DNA of 64,000 nt, from contig NZ_CP099582.1 of the NCBI RefSeq assembly GCF_024022995.1, positions 496,001 to 560,000 of the forward strand. Direction: 5' to 3'. A model generated the notes under the pieces. The model was given only the letters and a program-made list of their open reading frames with translations. It made no database searches and was not told where the DNA came from. The DNA comes from Thermococcus aggregans (lineage in GTDB: Archaea; Methanobacteriota_B; Thermococci; Thermococcales; Thermococcaceae). Below, in pieces: positions 1-8,792 of this stretch (the stretch's first letter is position 1; each line of letters starts with the position of its first letter). The position numbers were made by a program, and so were the translations under genes.

Positions 1-1
1 A

Positions 2-1087
2 ATTGAAAACGGAAATTTGAGAGCCACCTCGGATAAAAAAGAGATAGCGGGTAAAGATGTCTACATAATATGTGTCCAGACTCCCCTGAAAGAAGATAAA
101 ACTCCGGATTTAAGTTATCTTGAAAACGCCGTCAGAACGACTGCTGAATCCATGAAGAAAGGCTCTCTCGTGATCATAGAGAGTACTGTTCCCCCCATGA
201 CGACCCTAAGAATGGCAAAGCTTATAGAAGACATAACCGGGTTTAAGGCTGGAGAGGACTTTTACATGGTTCATGCTCCCGAAAGGGTCATGCCGAGAAG
301 GATATTCAAGGAGCTCGTTTATAATTCCAGAATACTTGGAGGAATAAACGAAGAAAGCGCCGAACTAGCTGAACTTTTGTACAGAACCTTTGTAAAAGGT
401 CAGATTTTCAAGACGAACTCTACCACAAGTGAAATGGTAAAGCTCATGGAGAACACCTTCAGAGATGTGAACATTGCTCTGGCAAACGAGTTCGCATTTT
501 TAGCTCACCAATATGGAATTGATGTTTTCGAGGCTATTGAGCTCGCTAATACCCATCCGAGAGTTAAAATACACATGCCGGGAATTGGTGTTGGCGGTCA
601 TTGCTTGCCAAAAGACTCCTATTTGCTTCTCAGTTCTGCAAAAGAAGATTTTGGATTGATAAAGAAAGCAAGAGAAATCAATGAAGACATGCCTCTCTTT
701 GCAAAGGATCTTCTTATAGATGCCCTGAAAACAATTAACCTTCCTGTAGAAGAAGCGATTGTAGTGGTTTTGGGACTGGCATACAAGGGTTATTCAGACG
801 ATACAAGGAATTCACCAGCCCTTAAGTTTATTGAAGAGATAAAAGATATCGTTATGGAAGTGAGAACTTACGACCCCTATGTAAAGGGAACGCATGAGAA
901 CCTTGAAGATGCCCTAAAGGGAGCAGACGCCGTTGTGATAGCGACTGATCATCCAGAATTTAAGACTCTGGACTGGCAGGCACTGGGAAGGCTTATGAGG
1001 AACAAAATTCTTATAGACGGGAGACATGTTGTGAAGAATCCTCCGAAAGGGTTTGTATTTAAGGGAATCGGGAGGGGCGAGTATTGA
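2..1087 (+). CDS. wecC: UDP-N-acetyl-D-mannosamine dehydrogenase (5' end cut off)
   Basis: NAD-dependent four-electron oxidation of UDP-ManNAc to UDP-ManNAcA, a precursor for surface glycans. The reading frame is open from base 2, so the gene starts left of the window; about 60-80 residues of the N-terminal Rossmann fold are missing compared with the usual ~420. Visible family marks are VYIICVQTPL, the STVPP segment, the catalytic loop GIGVGGHCLPKDSY and the C-terminal UDP-binding domain with LGLAYKGYSDDTRNSPAL. The TGA stop overlaps the start of the epimerase gene, so the two are translationally coupled. A GDP-mannose or UDP-glucose dehydrogenase is less likely because of the epimerase partner. 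Confidence 0.9.
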   Translation: MENGNLRATSDKKEIAGKDVYIICVQTPLKEDKTPDLSYLENAVRTTAESMKKGSLVIIESTVPPMTTLRMAKLIEDITGFKAGEDFYMVHAPERVMPRRIFKELVYNSRILGGINEESAELAELLYRTFVKGQIFKTNSTTSEMVKLMENTFRDVNIALANEFAFLAHQYGIDVFEAIELANTHPRVKIHMPGIGVGGHCLPKDSYLLLSSAKEDFGLIKKAREINEDMPLFAKDLLIDALKTINLPVEEAIVVVLGLAYKGYSDDTRNSPALKFIEEIKDIVMEVRTYDPYVKGTHENLEDALKGADAVVIATDHPEFKTLDWQALGRLMRNKILIDGRHVVKNPPKGFVFKGIGRGEY

Positions 1088-2217
1088 GGCCGGCGTTTGT
1101 CTTCGGTACAAGACCAGAGATAATAAAACTTGCACCGGTGATAAGGGCATTCGAAAGAAGGGGTATTGAGCCCCTAATGATCCACACGGGACAGCACTAT
1201 GATTACGAAATGAGCAAGATTTTTTTGGAAGAGCTGGAGCTCCACAAAATTGACTACCATCTTGAAGTGGGCTCTGGAACCCAGGCATATCAAACGGGAA
1301 TGGCGATGATAAAGATAGAGGAGGTTCTCATGAAAGAGAAGCCGGATGTTACATTAGTTCAAGGGGACACCAACACAGTCTTAGCTGGTGCCTTGGCGAG
1401 TGTCAAGCTTAAAATTCCTGTTGCCCACGTTGAAGCCGGTCTTAGGAGCTTTGATAGGACAATGCCGGAAGAAATAAATAGAATCTTAGCAGATCATGCA
1501 AGTGAAGTCCTTTTTGCCCCAACTGAGGATGCAAAGAAAAACCTTGAGAGGGAAGGAATAATTGAAGGGGTGTATGTCGTTGGAAATACAATAGTTGATT
1601 CCGTTCTCCAGAATTCAGAAATAGCCGAAAAGAAAAGCAGGATTCTGGAAAAGTTGGGGTTAAAGCCAAAAGAATATGCTCTTTTGACTGCTCATAGAGC
1701 TGAAAACACTGATAGTGAAGAGAACCTCAAAAAACTCGTGGAAATAATAACTTCCTTGCCGATAACTGTAGTGTATCCGGTACACCCAAGAACGGAAAAG
1801 AGGCTAAAAGCCTCAGGCTTATGGGAAAAGCTGAAAGCGAAGGAACACGTGATTCTCACAAAACCCCTTGGCTATCTTGACTTTTTGAAGCTGCAGAAAA
1901 ACGCTAAAATTGTTTTAACTGACTCAGGTGGAATTCAAGAAGAGAGCATAATCCTTAACGTCCCGTGCTTGACTCTACGCTACAACACGGAAAGACCGGA
2001 GACAATAAAAGCTGGAGGGAACGTTTTAGTTGGCCTTGAGAAAGACAGAGTTCTCCACTACGTAGAGAAGCTCTTGAACGATGAAGAATTCTACAGAAGG
2101 ATGGCAAATGCTAAGAACCCCTTTGGGGATGGAAAAGCGGGAGAAAGAATTGCCGAGATTCTTTTGGATCTTTATGAGAAGGGGAAATTGAGAGTGAAAA
2201 GTTCGAGATTTATTTGA
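1084..2217 (+). CDS. wecB: UDP-N-acetylglucosamine 2-epimerase, non-hydrolysing
   Basis: Interconverts UDP-GlcNAc and UDP-ManNAc, supplying the dehydrogenase just upstream. The 377-residue product has the normal family length and shows GTRPEIIKLAPV at the N terminus, HTGQHYD, VQGDTNT, HVEAGLRSFDR, the LTAHRAEN segment and DSGGIQEE, all typical of the two-domain GT-B-like fold. The start is a TTG at 1084 that overlaps the wecC stop (ATTGA); the homology begins exactly there. The pair probably feeds N-glycan or S-layer glycan synthesis; further glycan genes would lie to the left. Confidence 0.93.
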   Translation: MRPAFVFGTRPEIIKLAPVIRAFERRGIEPLMIHTGQHYDYEMSKIFLEELELHKIDYHLEVGSGTQAYQTGMAMIKIEEVLMKEKPDVTLVQGDTNTVLAGALASVKLKIPVAHVEAGLRSFDRTMPEEINRILADHASEVLFAPTEDAKKNLEREGIIEGVYVVGNTIVDSVLQNSEIAEKKSRILEKLGLKPKEYALLTAHRAENTDSEENLKKLVEIITSLPITVVYPVHPRTEKRLKASGLWEKLKAKEHVILTKPLGYLDFLKLQKNAKIVLTDSGGIQEESIILNVPCLTLRYNTERPETIKAGGNVLVGLEKDRVLHYVEKLLNDEEFYRRMANAKNPFGDGKAGERIAEILLDLYEKGKLRVKSSRFI

Positions 2218-2247
2218 ATGGTTAAAAAATAAACAAAATAAAAAAGG

Positions 2248-4428
2248 CTATGTCTTTACGAGTACCAGAACTTCCAGCCCTGGAACTGTTATCTCTTTCT
2301 CAAATATTTTCTCTCCTTCTGGCCATATCTGCTTCCATTTGCCTGGAGGAAGGGGAATAGATGTGTCTTTGGGGACGTTGTTTGCAATTACAAGAACCTC
2401 GTCATCATGTCCCCTGAAAAATGCTAGGACGCCTTCTTTTGAGGTGTAGAACTTTATTTTGCTGCTTGTTAACGCCGGAACGCTTTTTCTTAAATCTGCG
2501 AGGCTCTTGTAATGGTTTAACACATCTTCATTCACGGTATCCCATTGTATTGGGTATCTATGGGAGTCAAAGTGTTCTTTGTCCCCTAGGAGGCCTCTTT
2601 CATCTCCTTGGAAAGTTACGGGCATGCCTGGAAGAGTGTATAAGAGCGTTGAAAGAAGTTTTAGTCTCTGAATTGCTTCTGGCTTTGGTGTGTCTCCTAA
2701 ATTGCCACCTCCTAAATCTGTAAGGACTCTTGAAGTGTCATGGGAGCTTACCAGATTAAAACCCATGGCAATGACGTTTTCTCCGTAGCTTGCGTAGTAT
2801 CTGCCCAAAAGCTCCAGCGTTCTTTCTCCATTCCAGTCTCCCCTTGCGTAAGCAAGGAGTATATCTCTTCCGAGAGCGTAGTTCATGAGGGAGTCGAACA
2901 TGTTTCCCTGCACCCATCTCGGAGAAAGCTCCCATATTTCGCCCACTATGTATGCATCGGGGTGCTTTTCCTTGATGGCTTTCCTTAGCTCGGAGAAAAA
3001 TTCCTCGGCGTTTATGAGCTCTTGTGGCGCATCTATCCTAATGCCGTCAAAGCCAAAGTCAAGCCAGTGCAGTGCGGCACCTATTAAATATTCCTTGACC
3101 TCTGGATTGGCTGTGTTGAGCTTGGGCAAACTTCCGAGTCCCCACCACCCAAGATATGCTTTTCCATCTCCCAACTTAAATGGCCATCTCTGCACAAAGT
3201 ACCAGTTCCAGTAAGGGCTTTTCTTTCCTCTTGATGCCACATCCAGAAACGCCCAATGTCCAATTCCGCTGTGGTTGGGGACAAAGTCAAAGATAATTCT
3301 TATACCTCTCTTATGAGCTTCTTCAATGAGAATCTTTAGGTCTTCTTCGCTTCCAAACTGTGGATCGAGGCGGTAATGGTCGTATACATCGTAACCGTGA
3401 GCGCTTCCAGCTAGAAATATCGGGTTTAGGTAGATAACAGTAACCCCAAGTTCTTGAAGGTAATCCAGCTTTTCGAGTATCCCTTTTATATCTCCTCCAA
3501 AGTACTGGTGACAGCAGTGAAGTGGGCTTATTGGGTCGCTCCAATTTGATAGAATGGGCCTTTCATTTATAAGCTCATTAAACCAAAACTCATCGGTTTG
3601 GAGAGCTAATGCATCATTGCTTGGATCACCGTTATTAAAGCGATCCGGAAATATCTGGTAGCCTATTCCTTTGCTCACCCACTCCACTTGGGGGAACCTG
3701 TTTATCCCATCAAAGGTGAAGAATGGATTTTTGGAGGTATTAAGGACGAGAACCTCTCCATTGTTTGTTGTGAGTTTGAAGTAGTATTCTATGGGGCTTA
3801 CCTCTTGAATCTCCACTCTCCAGACTTCTCCAGACCCCCACCATAGCTGACGCTCCATTTTGTATTCTCCATTGGAAGCCACGAGAAATGCCGATTGTAT
3901 CTGGTTGGGTTGTACCTTGAACCTAATTACCGTTCTATTATCGGCAATCGATAGATAAGCGGGGTTCTTAGGGTCGTGTTCTATTATCAGGCCTTGTTCC
4001 CCTTTTACGATTTTAACGGCGTTTTTTCCGCCAAATCCGTCATCTACGTAAGCATCTGCTGTGGGATCAACTGCTGACATATCTTTTATCCATTCGCCAT
4101 CTACAAAGAATTTGTATTCGTATCTGCCGGGATTTAAGCATACTGTCCTTACCCATGTTCCATTCTCATTTTTCATGGGCAGTTCTCCCCAGTCGTTAAA
4201 GCTTCCTCGCAGACTCACAGAAGTAACGTTTTCTTCTGGTTGGTATCTGAACGTGACGGGCACTTTACCTGGTGGACACATATTTTGGCTTTTTTCGTTT
4301 ATGTAGATGGGGGGATAGTTTCCTGAGGGAAGTTTTAGCTCTTGGGTTGTGGGTGATTGAAGGCATCCTGATGCTATTATATTTAACATGAACATTAGCA
4401 AAAGAAGAGCCCCAAAGCGCCGTCTCAT
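2248..4428 (-). CDS. Pullulan hydrolase / amylase, GH13 lipoprotein
   Basis: Extracellular enzyme predicted to cut alpha-1,4 and perhaps alpha-1,6 bonds of starch and pullulan. An N-terminal signal with lipobox IIASGC (Cys22) implies lipid anchoring outside the membrane. Residues ~50-140 form a CBM48/20-like E-set domain (SLRGSFNDWGE, GRYEYKFFVDG). The GH13 barrel has DFVPNH, GFDGIRIDAP (nucleophile Asp466), VGEIWE (acid/base Glu497) and SSHDTSR (Asp564). From memory, the sequence closely resembles the T. kodakarensis type III pullulan hydrolase TK-PUL. The gene is monocistronic with a TGM operator right at its start. The exact product spectrum cannot be read from the sequence. Confidence 0.9.
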   Translation of the reverse strand: MRRRFGALLLLMFMLNIIASGCLQSPTTQELKLPSGNYPPIYINEKSQNMCPPGKVPVTFRYQPEENVTSVSLRGSFNDWGELPMKNENGTWVRTVCLNPGRYEYKFFVDGEWIKDMSAVDPTADAYVDDGFGGKNAVKIVKGEQGLIIEHDPKNPAYLSIADNRTVIRFKVQPNQIQSAFLVASNGEYKMERQLWWGSGEVWRVEIQEVSPIEYYFKLTTNNGEVLVLNTSKNPFFTFDGINRFPQVEWVSKGIGYQIFPDRFNNGDPSNDALALQTDEFWFNELINERPILSNWSDPISPLHCCHQYFGGDIKGILEKLDYLQELGVTVIYLNPIFLAGSAHGYDVYDHYRLDPQFGSEEDLKILIEEAHKRGIRIIFDFVPNHSGIGHWAFLDVASRGKKSPYWNWYFVQRWPFKLGDGKAYLGWWGLGSLPKLNTANPEVKEYLIGAALHWLDFGFDGIRIDAPQELINAEEFFSELRKAIKEKHPDAYIVGEIWELSPRWVQGNMFDSLMNYALGRDILLAYARGDWNGERTLELLGRYYASYGENVIAMGFNLVSSHDTSRVLTDLGGGNLGDTPKPEAIQRLKLLSTLLYTLPGMPVTFQGDERGLLGDKEHFDSHRYPIQWDTVNEDVLNHYKSLADLRKSVPALTSSKIKFYTSKEGVLAFFRGHDDEVLVIANNVPKDTSIPLPPGKWKQIWPEGEKIFEKEITVPGLEVLVLVKT

Positions 4429-4433
4429 TTAAG

Positions 4434-4450
4434 TATCACCGAAAGTGATA
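4434..4450 (-). promoter_or_regulatory. TGM operator (TrmBL1/Tgr site) at pullulanase promoter
   Basis: TATCAC-CGAAA-GTGATA is a perfect match to the Thermococcales glycolytic motif TATCACN5GTGATA. It lies 5 bp upstream of the ATG; a TATA-like TTAATATAC sits about 15-20 bp further upstream on the minus strand (4463-4471), so the motif covers the expected start of transcription. Known rule: a TGM downstream of TATA represses until maltodextrins are present. The GGTGAT of one arm is also the likely ribosome binding site. Confidence 0.85.
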
Positions 4451-4475
4451 TCATTGGTGATGTATATTAAGTTTT

Positions 4476-5732
4476 CTAAACTGGAGTTCCAACGTAAATC
4501 CCGTGCCTTGTTCTCACAATCTTTACCTTGATTTCGTCTCCAACTTTTGCATTCGTGTTTATAATCTCTATCAACCTATTTCTCGCAGTTCCCAGCATTT
4601 CTCCCTCAATTCTTCCGGGGAGGATAACCTTTACTTTGACAACTTCTCCAACGTGGAACTGCAGAGGGATGAACCTCCTTCTGTGCATTCCAAAGTGTTC
4701 TGGCCTTAGAACAAGAGGCCTCATCCCAGTTTTTTCTTCTAAAGCTCTAAGCCATGCGTAAAATTCTTTAAACGATAGGAACTTTACCGTGGGACGTCTG
4801 CCAAACTTGTAGGGGACATAATTCTGGAAACCCAAAGCGGGCCATCTTTTTCCGGCACCAATTTTCCGGACGAATTCTATAAATGCTTCTGCCTCATTGT
4901 CGTTTATTCCGAAGATTATTACCGGGGCCAAAAGAACATCAATCCCGGCATTTATAAGCGCCTCTGCCATCTCCAAAACGTGGTTAAGGTCGTAGTCCTT
5001 CATTCCCATTAGCATTTTTGCTTTTTCGGGATCAAGGGAATGAATTGAGAGGTTCACCCTATCCAGCCCTGCCTCTGCTAGCTCCTCAACAAGCTTGTCG
5101 TTTAGCAGTGCTCCATTGCTCTGCAGTGAAATTACGCTGACGTTTGGGTTTTCCCTAAGCCCTTGAACCAGCTCCACAATAAATGGATATAGTAGTGGTT
5201 CTCCTTGTCCATCTAAATGTGCCTCAAGCCCTTTGCCTTTAAATCTGGCAACTTCATCAAACCATTTTAGCAGGTAGTCAACATCAACAACGTAATCGAG
5301 AAGTCGGGTTCTTGAATAGGGCCCTTCATCAACAGAGCAGAAAATACATGAGAGGTTGCACCCTGTTGATCCTCTAACTTGGATTAAATTTGTACCCCTA
5401 TCTATTAGCCCGAACCCGTTGTAGCCTAAGAGGGGCACTTCCATTCCTTCGTGGATGTACAGCACTTTTCTTCTTGTGTACCTGTTTTTCAAAAATTCTC
5501 CGAGGTGGCTCTGAATTAAAAAAGCAATAAATTTCTCAATCTCTTCGTTTTCTGTGTTTACAACAAGGTATCCATTTTCAACACTAATTTCGGGTTTAAT
5601 TTTGAATTTCCTTCTAATTGCCTTTTCAAGAAGGGATTTTTCAAAATCAGCATAAAGAGTGTTTCTCCAAACCAGTCTTATGTTAGTGTCCACTTCTTCG
5701 AAATAGGAATTTGGGAACTTTATTCTCATCAT
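4476..5732 (-). CDS. Radical SAM protein with C-terminal TRAM domain (COG2100-like)
   Basis: Radical SAM enzyme of unknown reaction. The CxxxCxxC cluster motif is Cys125, Cys129 and Cys132 (STGCNLSCIFC), followed by a barrel with DGQGEPLLYP and SLQSNGALL. The last ~60 residues (VGEVVKVKVILPGRIEGEMLG...) look like a TRAM beta-barrel, which in MiaB and TrmA-type enzymes binds RNA; this suggests an RNA substrate, but that is inference. Start ATGATG follows an AGGGGG ribosome site. It is monocistronic and divergent from the ACT-domain regulator. Length 418 is normal for this archaeal family. Confidence 0.8.
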   Translation of the reverse strand: MMRIKFPNSYFEEVDTNIRLVWRNTLYADFEKSLLEKAIRRKFKIKPEISVENGYLVVNTENEEIEKFIAFLIQSHLGEFLKNRYTRRKVLYIHEGMEVPLLGYNGFGLIDRGTNLIQVRGSTGCNLSCIFCSVDEGPYSRTRLLDYVVDVDYLLKWFDEVARFKGKGLEAHLDGQGEPLLYPFIVELVQGLRENPNVSVISLQSNGALLNDKLVEELAEAGLDRVNLSIHSLDPEKAKMLMGMKDYDLNHVLEMAEALINAGIDVLLAPVIIFGINDNEAEAFIEFVRKIGAGKRWPALGFQNYVPYKFGRRPTVKFLSFKEFYAWLRALEEKTGMRPLVLRPEHFGMHRRRFIPLQFHVGEVVKVKVILPGRIEGEMLGTARNRLIEIINTNAKVGDEIKVKIVRTRHGIYVGTPV

Positions 5733-5882
5733 GTTCCCCCTTAAGGGTGGGGTCTTTTAAAATTTTAGCAAAGCTTATAAAACATAATAGAACACAGTTC
5801 CGCATGGAAACATTTTAATACTTTATGCGATATATAGTCTAATGATGGACTACTGTGGACAAATGTGGGAGAGGTGAGGGAA

Positions 5883-6383
5883 ATGTGGGGCAAACTTGAG
5901 CACTACTTTGACGAGTATCCAGTGAGAAAGCAAATAGCAAAACTGTTATTGAAATATGGCCTCAAGGTTTCAGATGACATGAAAATCAAATGCGGTGAGA
6001 TAGAGGTTCCATATACCAAAATAGCCAAAGCTCTTGATGTAGATAGAAGAGTCGTCAAAGAGACCGTTGCCATGATACTAAAAATCCCTGAACTTAGAGA
6101 GATATACACAAACCTTGAGCCAACAGTGCACATGAAGTATGTCGGAAGGCACGTCGGTTATGGAGTCATAGAAATAGAACCAGAGCCAAGGGCTATAGGA
6201 ATACTGGCAAAAGTTGCATCGAAGATTGCAGAAAGGGGAATAAACATTGTACAGGTCGTTGCAGAGGATCCCGAGCTTTATCCTGAGGCCACTTTAACAA
6301 TAATCACCGAGAAGCCGATTCCTGGCGATCTAATAAACGAACTCTCAAAGCTTGAAGGTGTTAAGCGTATTTCTATTTACTGA
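5883..6383 (+). CDS. ACT-domain regulator of amino acid metabolism (COG2150-like)
   Basis: Probable amino-acid-responsive regulator. The N-terminal half (residues ~1-75) looks like a helix-turn-helix (VRKQIAKLLLKYGLKVSDDMKI, YTKIAKALDVDRRVVKETV); the C-terminal half from ~85 is an ACT fold (GYGVIEIEPEPRAIGILAKVASKIAERGINIVQVVAED). The ATG at 5883 was chosen over the in-frame GTG at 5865 because GAGGTGA lies just before it, giving 166 residues. A TATA-like CTTTATG/ATATATAG stretch lies 40-60 bp upstream. Target genes are unknown. Confidence 0.75.
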   Translation: MWGKLEHYFDEYPVRKQIAKLLLKYGLKVSDDMKIKCGEIEVPYTKIAKALDVDRRVVKETVAMILKIPELREIYTNLEPTVHMKYVGRHVGYGVIEIEPEPRAIGILAKVASKIAERGINIVQVVAEDPELYPEATLTIITEKPIPGDLINELSKLEGVKRISIY

Positions 6384-6540
6384 TTACTGAGCTTCTTTTC
6401 AACTTTTTTATATTGACGTTGGTTACATGGTTGAAATATCGGCTTGGTACTATAGTTAATTTTTGCTTTTGATTCTTCGCAACTTTAGTCCAGAAACTTT
6501 TCTTTTTGTCAAATTTGAAAAAACGAAGTTCTATTTCTTT

Positions 6541-6613
6541 AACCATTGGTTGTTAACCTCTTGGCATCTCAATAAGGTTTATAAATATTGATTTCGCAAT
6601 AATAGTTAGAAAC
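6541..6613 (+). promoter_or_regulatory. mbx promoter with two SurR-type boxes
   Basis: TATA box TTTATAAAT at 6578-6586. GTTn3AAC occurs twice: GTTGTTAAC at 6549-6557 upstream of TATA and GTTAGAAAC at 6605-6613 at the expected transcription start. The first is preceded by AAC-N5 (6541-6548), so on the minus strand it fits the longer GTTn3AACn5GTT form. SurR is the redox-sensing regulator of the hydrogen/sulfur switch in Pyrococcus and represses mbx without sulfur; the site over the start fits repression. The rest of the 275-bp gap (6384-6540) holds nothing I recognise. Confidence 0.8.
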
Positions 6614-6658
6614 ATTAGGTGTAAAAAATTTCAACCTTGACTTGTGGAGGGTTGTTAA

Positions 6659-7165
6659 ATGGGAGAAGCAAGCAGGATAAGCCGATATATTTACACCGTT
6701 TTGACATTGTTTGTTATTTGGTTGTTTCTAACGAGCAGTTTTGATCCCCAAGAAGTTGCAATTGGAGCAATATTCGCACTAATCGTTGGCGCGCTGACTT
6801 ATGAGGTTTTCACGGAGAGGGGCTTAGGGAATCTTAGCCCGAAGAGAGTGCTTTATTTCATAGCGTACATACCTTACTTCCTTTGGGCAATGATAAAGGC
6901 AAATCTAGACGTTGCGTACCGTGTTCTGCATCCAAAAAGACCCATTAACCCAGGAATTGTTGAATGCAAAACAGTTCTCACAAATAACGTTGGAAAACTG
7001 GCTCTTGCCAATTCAATAACTTTGACTCCAGGTACAATTACCCTTGACGTTAAAGGAAATCGCTACTTCATCCACTGGATTGATGTGAAGGACGAAAGTG
7101 TAGAAGGTGCGTCTGAGAAAATAACTAAGCCTTTTGAAAAATTCCTGAAGGTGATCTTCGAATGA
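6659..7165 (+). CDS. mbxA: Mbx/Mbs subunit A (MrpE/MnhE-like)
   Basis: First gene of the membrane-bound sulfur-reducing complex (Mbx, now often Mbs). It is a small membrane protein of the MrpE family: two N-terminal membrane segments (IYTVLTLFVIWLFLTSSF, AIGAIFALIVGALTY), a third around residues 60-80, then a soluble tail with the family motif TPGTITLDV. In the complex it belongs to the sodium/proton antiporter half. The ATG at 6659 follows a GGAGGG ribosome site; the stop overlaps mbxB as ATGA. Confidence 0.88.
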   Translation: MGEASRISRYIYTVLTLFVIWLFLTSSFDPQEVAIGAIFALIVGALTYEVFTERGLGNLSPKRVLYFIAYIPYFLWAMIKANLDVAYRVLHPKRPINPGIVECKTVLTNNVGKLALANSITLTPGTITLDVKGNRYFIHWIDVKDESVEGASEKITKPFEKFLKVIFE

Positions 7166-7410
7166 TAGCGGTTTATCTATTCCTAATTGCCGCTGCCGTT
7201 GTTTTGAGCATGTACAGGTTCTTCAGAGGGCCAACTACAGCAGATAGAATCGTAGCAGTAGACATAATGACGACCTTAACCACCGGCTTGATGGTGCTGT
7301 TTGCCCTCTACTACAAGAGAGCAATATTCCTTGATGTAGCGCTGGTTTATGCCGTGCTCGCTTTTGTCGGAGTTGTAGCTTTTGCCAGATACATGGAGGG
7401 AGGTTTATGA
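7162..7410 (+). CDS. mbxB: Mbx/Mbs subunit B (MrpF/MnhF-like)
   Basis: An 82-residue protein with three predicted membrane helices, as in MrpF (ion translocation module). The RGPTTADRIVAVDIMTTLTTGL loop is the MrpF signature. The ATG overlaps the mbxA stop and its own stop overlaps mbxC (ATGA at both ends), so translation is tightly coupled. Confidence 0.88.
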   Translation: MIAVYLFLIAAAVVLSMYRFFRGPTTADRIVAVDIMTTLTTGLMVLFALYYKRAIFLDVALVYAVLAFVGVVAFARYMEGGL

Positions 7411-7820
7411 GCATTGCATCACTAATCGGCCAGGTTCTTGTACTCATTGGAGCTTTCTTCTATGTGGTATCTGCGCTGGGTTTAATTAGAATGCCAGATG
7501 TATACAACAGAATGCAAACTGCAACAAAAAGTGCAACTCTGGGTTCTCTGGGTGTGATCATAGGCGCTGGAATATGGGCTATTGGAGAGGTGGGAAGCTA
7601 CTCTTGGATTCCAAAGACACTGGTAATTGCCATATTCCTGCTCCTCACTAATCCAATATCCGCACATGCACTAATTAGGGCTGCTTACAGGAGCGGAGTG
7701 CCCTTATGGGAAGGCAGCGTCGTTGATAAGTACAAGGAGGCAGAAAAGTCTCTGGAGCGAGTAGAGGGGATAAAAGGGAATTTAGAAGAGGCTTTGGAGG
7801 AGGGTGAAAAGGATGAATGA
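7407..7820 (+). CDS. mbxC: Mbx/Mbs subunit C (MrpG/MnhG-like)
   Basis: MrpG-type antiporter subunit. Three N-terminal helices contain the family stretch LGLIRMPDVYNRMQTATKSATLG and TNPISAHALIRAAYRSG. The C-terminal ~35 residues are charged and coil-like (KYKEAEKSLERVEGIKGNLEEALEEGEKDE), so they probably lie in the cytoplasm. It overlaps mbxB by 4 bp and mbxD by 8 bp. Confidence 0.87.
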   Translation: MSIASLIGQVLVLIGAFFYVVSALGLIRMPDVYNRMQTATKSATLGSLGVIIGAGIWAIGEVGSYSWIPKTLVIAIFLLLTNPISAHALIRAAYRSGVPLWEGSVVDKYKEAEKSLERVEGIKGNLEEALEEGEKDE

Positions 7821-8088
7821 TTGGGTCGCGATTTTCATAACCGCTCTCATGGTAATCTCCGCAATCTTCGCAGTTGAATGGAGGGATCTCCTAGCGGCAG
7901 TCATTGGAATGGCTGCAGTGAGTCTTTTTGCCTCGATAGCGTTCTTCTTCCTCCAAGCACCCGATGTGGCTATGGTAGAGGCGGCAATAGGTGCTGCATT
8001 GAGCGCTGCCGTGTTTATATTTGCAATAAAGAGGACTGAGAGGTACGAGAGCGAAGAAGAAGGCACAGGATGGTGGGCGAGATGGTAA
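7813..8088 (+). CDS. mbxD: Mbx/Mbs subunit D (DUF4040, MrpA C-terminal-like)
   Basis: A 91-residue membrane protein matching the part of MrpA that is a separate gene (mbhD/mbxD) in Thermococcales. Helices cover nearly all of it, with the family stretch FLQAPDVAMVEAAIGAALSAAVFIFA. The ATG at 7813 is preferred over the in-frame GTG at 7804 because GGAGGGTGA lies before it; it then overlaps the mbxC stop by 8 bp. Confidence 0.85.
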   Translation: MNDWVAIFITALMVISAIFAVEWRDLLAAVIGMAAVSLFASIAFFFLQAPDVAMVEAAIGAALSAAVFIFAIKRTERYESEEEGTGWWARW

Positions 8089-8792
8089 AGCGAATCCTTG
8101 CCATAGTCTTTATCCTAATAATCGGTTTCTGGATGGCAAAAGCACTTGATCAGATTCCATTTGGACAGGACAGGATGCTCGTGGGCAAGTACTACCTTGA
8201 GCATGTTACTGAAGACACAGGTGCCATAAACGCTGTAACCGCTGTGGTCGTTAACTACAGAGGTTTTGACACTCTAGGAGAAGTTACCGTGCTCTTTATA
8301 GCCTCTACCGGCGTTGCGGCACTTCTATGGAGGAAGAAGAGAAAGAGGACTGCCAAAACAGAAGGAAGCATTGTCCTAACGACAGGTGCGAGGCTTCTTT
8401 TGCCGTTTATAATGCTCTTCGGAGCTTACATATTCATCCATGGGCACTTAACCCCGGGCGGAGGATTCCCCGGTGGAGCAACAATCGCAACAGCGTTCTT
8501 GTTCTTTTACTTGGCCTTCACGGTCTACGAGATAGACCACAAGATCTTTGAGCCCCTTGAGGGTTTTGCGGGACTTGGCTATGTGACAGTTGGCCTTATA
8601 GGTTTGGCAATAGGTGGATACTTCCTCTTTGACTGGATATGGCAAACATGGGGAATCGGAAGAGAAAACGTGGGAAGGCTTCTGAGTGCAGGATTCATAC
8701 CCATAATTTACACCCTGATTGGGATCAAGGTCGGCACCGAGCTCACGGGAATTGTTGACAACATGATTAAAGAGCCCGAGGAGGGAGGGTAA
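8082..8792 (+). CDS. mbxF: Mbx/Mbs MbhE+MbhF-type fused subunit (MrpA end plus MrpB-like)
   Basis: The N-terminal ~80 residues (FGQDRMLVGKYYLEHVTEDTGAINAVTAVVVNYRGFDTLGEVTVLFIASTGV) match MbhE, the end of MrpA; after a basic linker (RKKRKRTAKTEG) an MrpB domain follows (LLLPFIMLFGAYIFIHGHLTPGGGFPGG). In Mbh these are two genes, whereas Mbx operons carry a single one. ATG 8082 was chosen over 8070 because GGTGG lies 5 nt upstream; 236 residues. It overlaps mbxD by 7 bp. Naming differs between authors (MbxF or MbsE). Confidence 0.83.
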   Translation: MVKRILAIVFILIIGFWMAKALDQIPFGQDRMLVGKYYLEHVTEDTGAINAVTAVVVNYRGFDTLGEVTVLFIASTGVAALLWRKKRKRTAKTEGSIVLTTGARLLLPFIMLFGAYIFIHGHLTPGGGFPGGATIATAFLFFYLAFTVYEIDHKIFEPLEGFAGLGYVTVGLIGLAIGGYFLFDWIWQTWGIGRENVGRLLSAGFIPIIYTLIGIKVGTELTGIVDNMIKEPEEGG

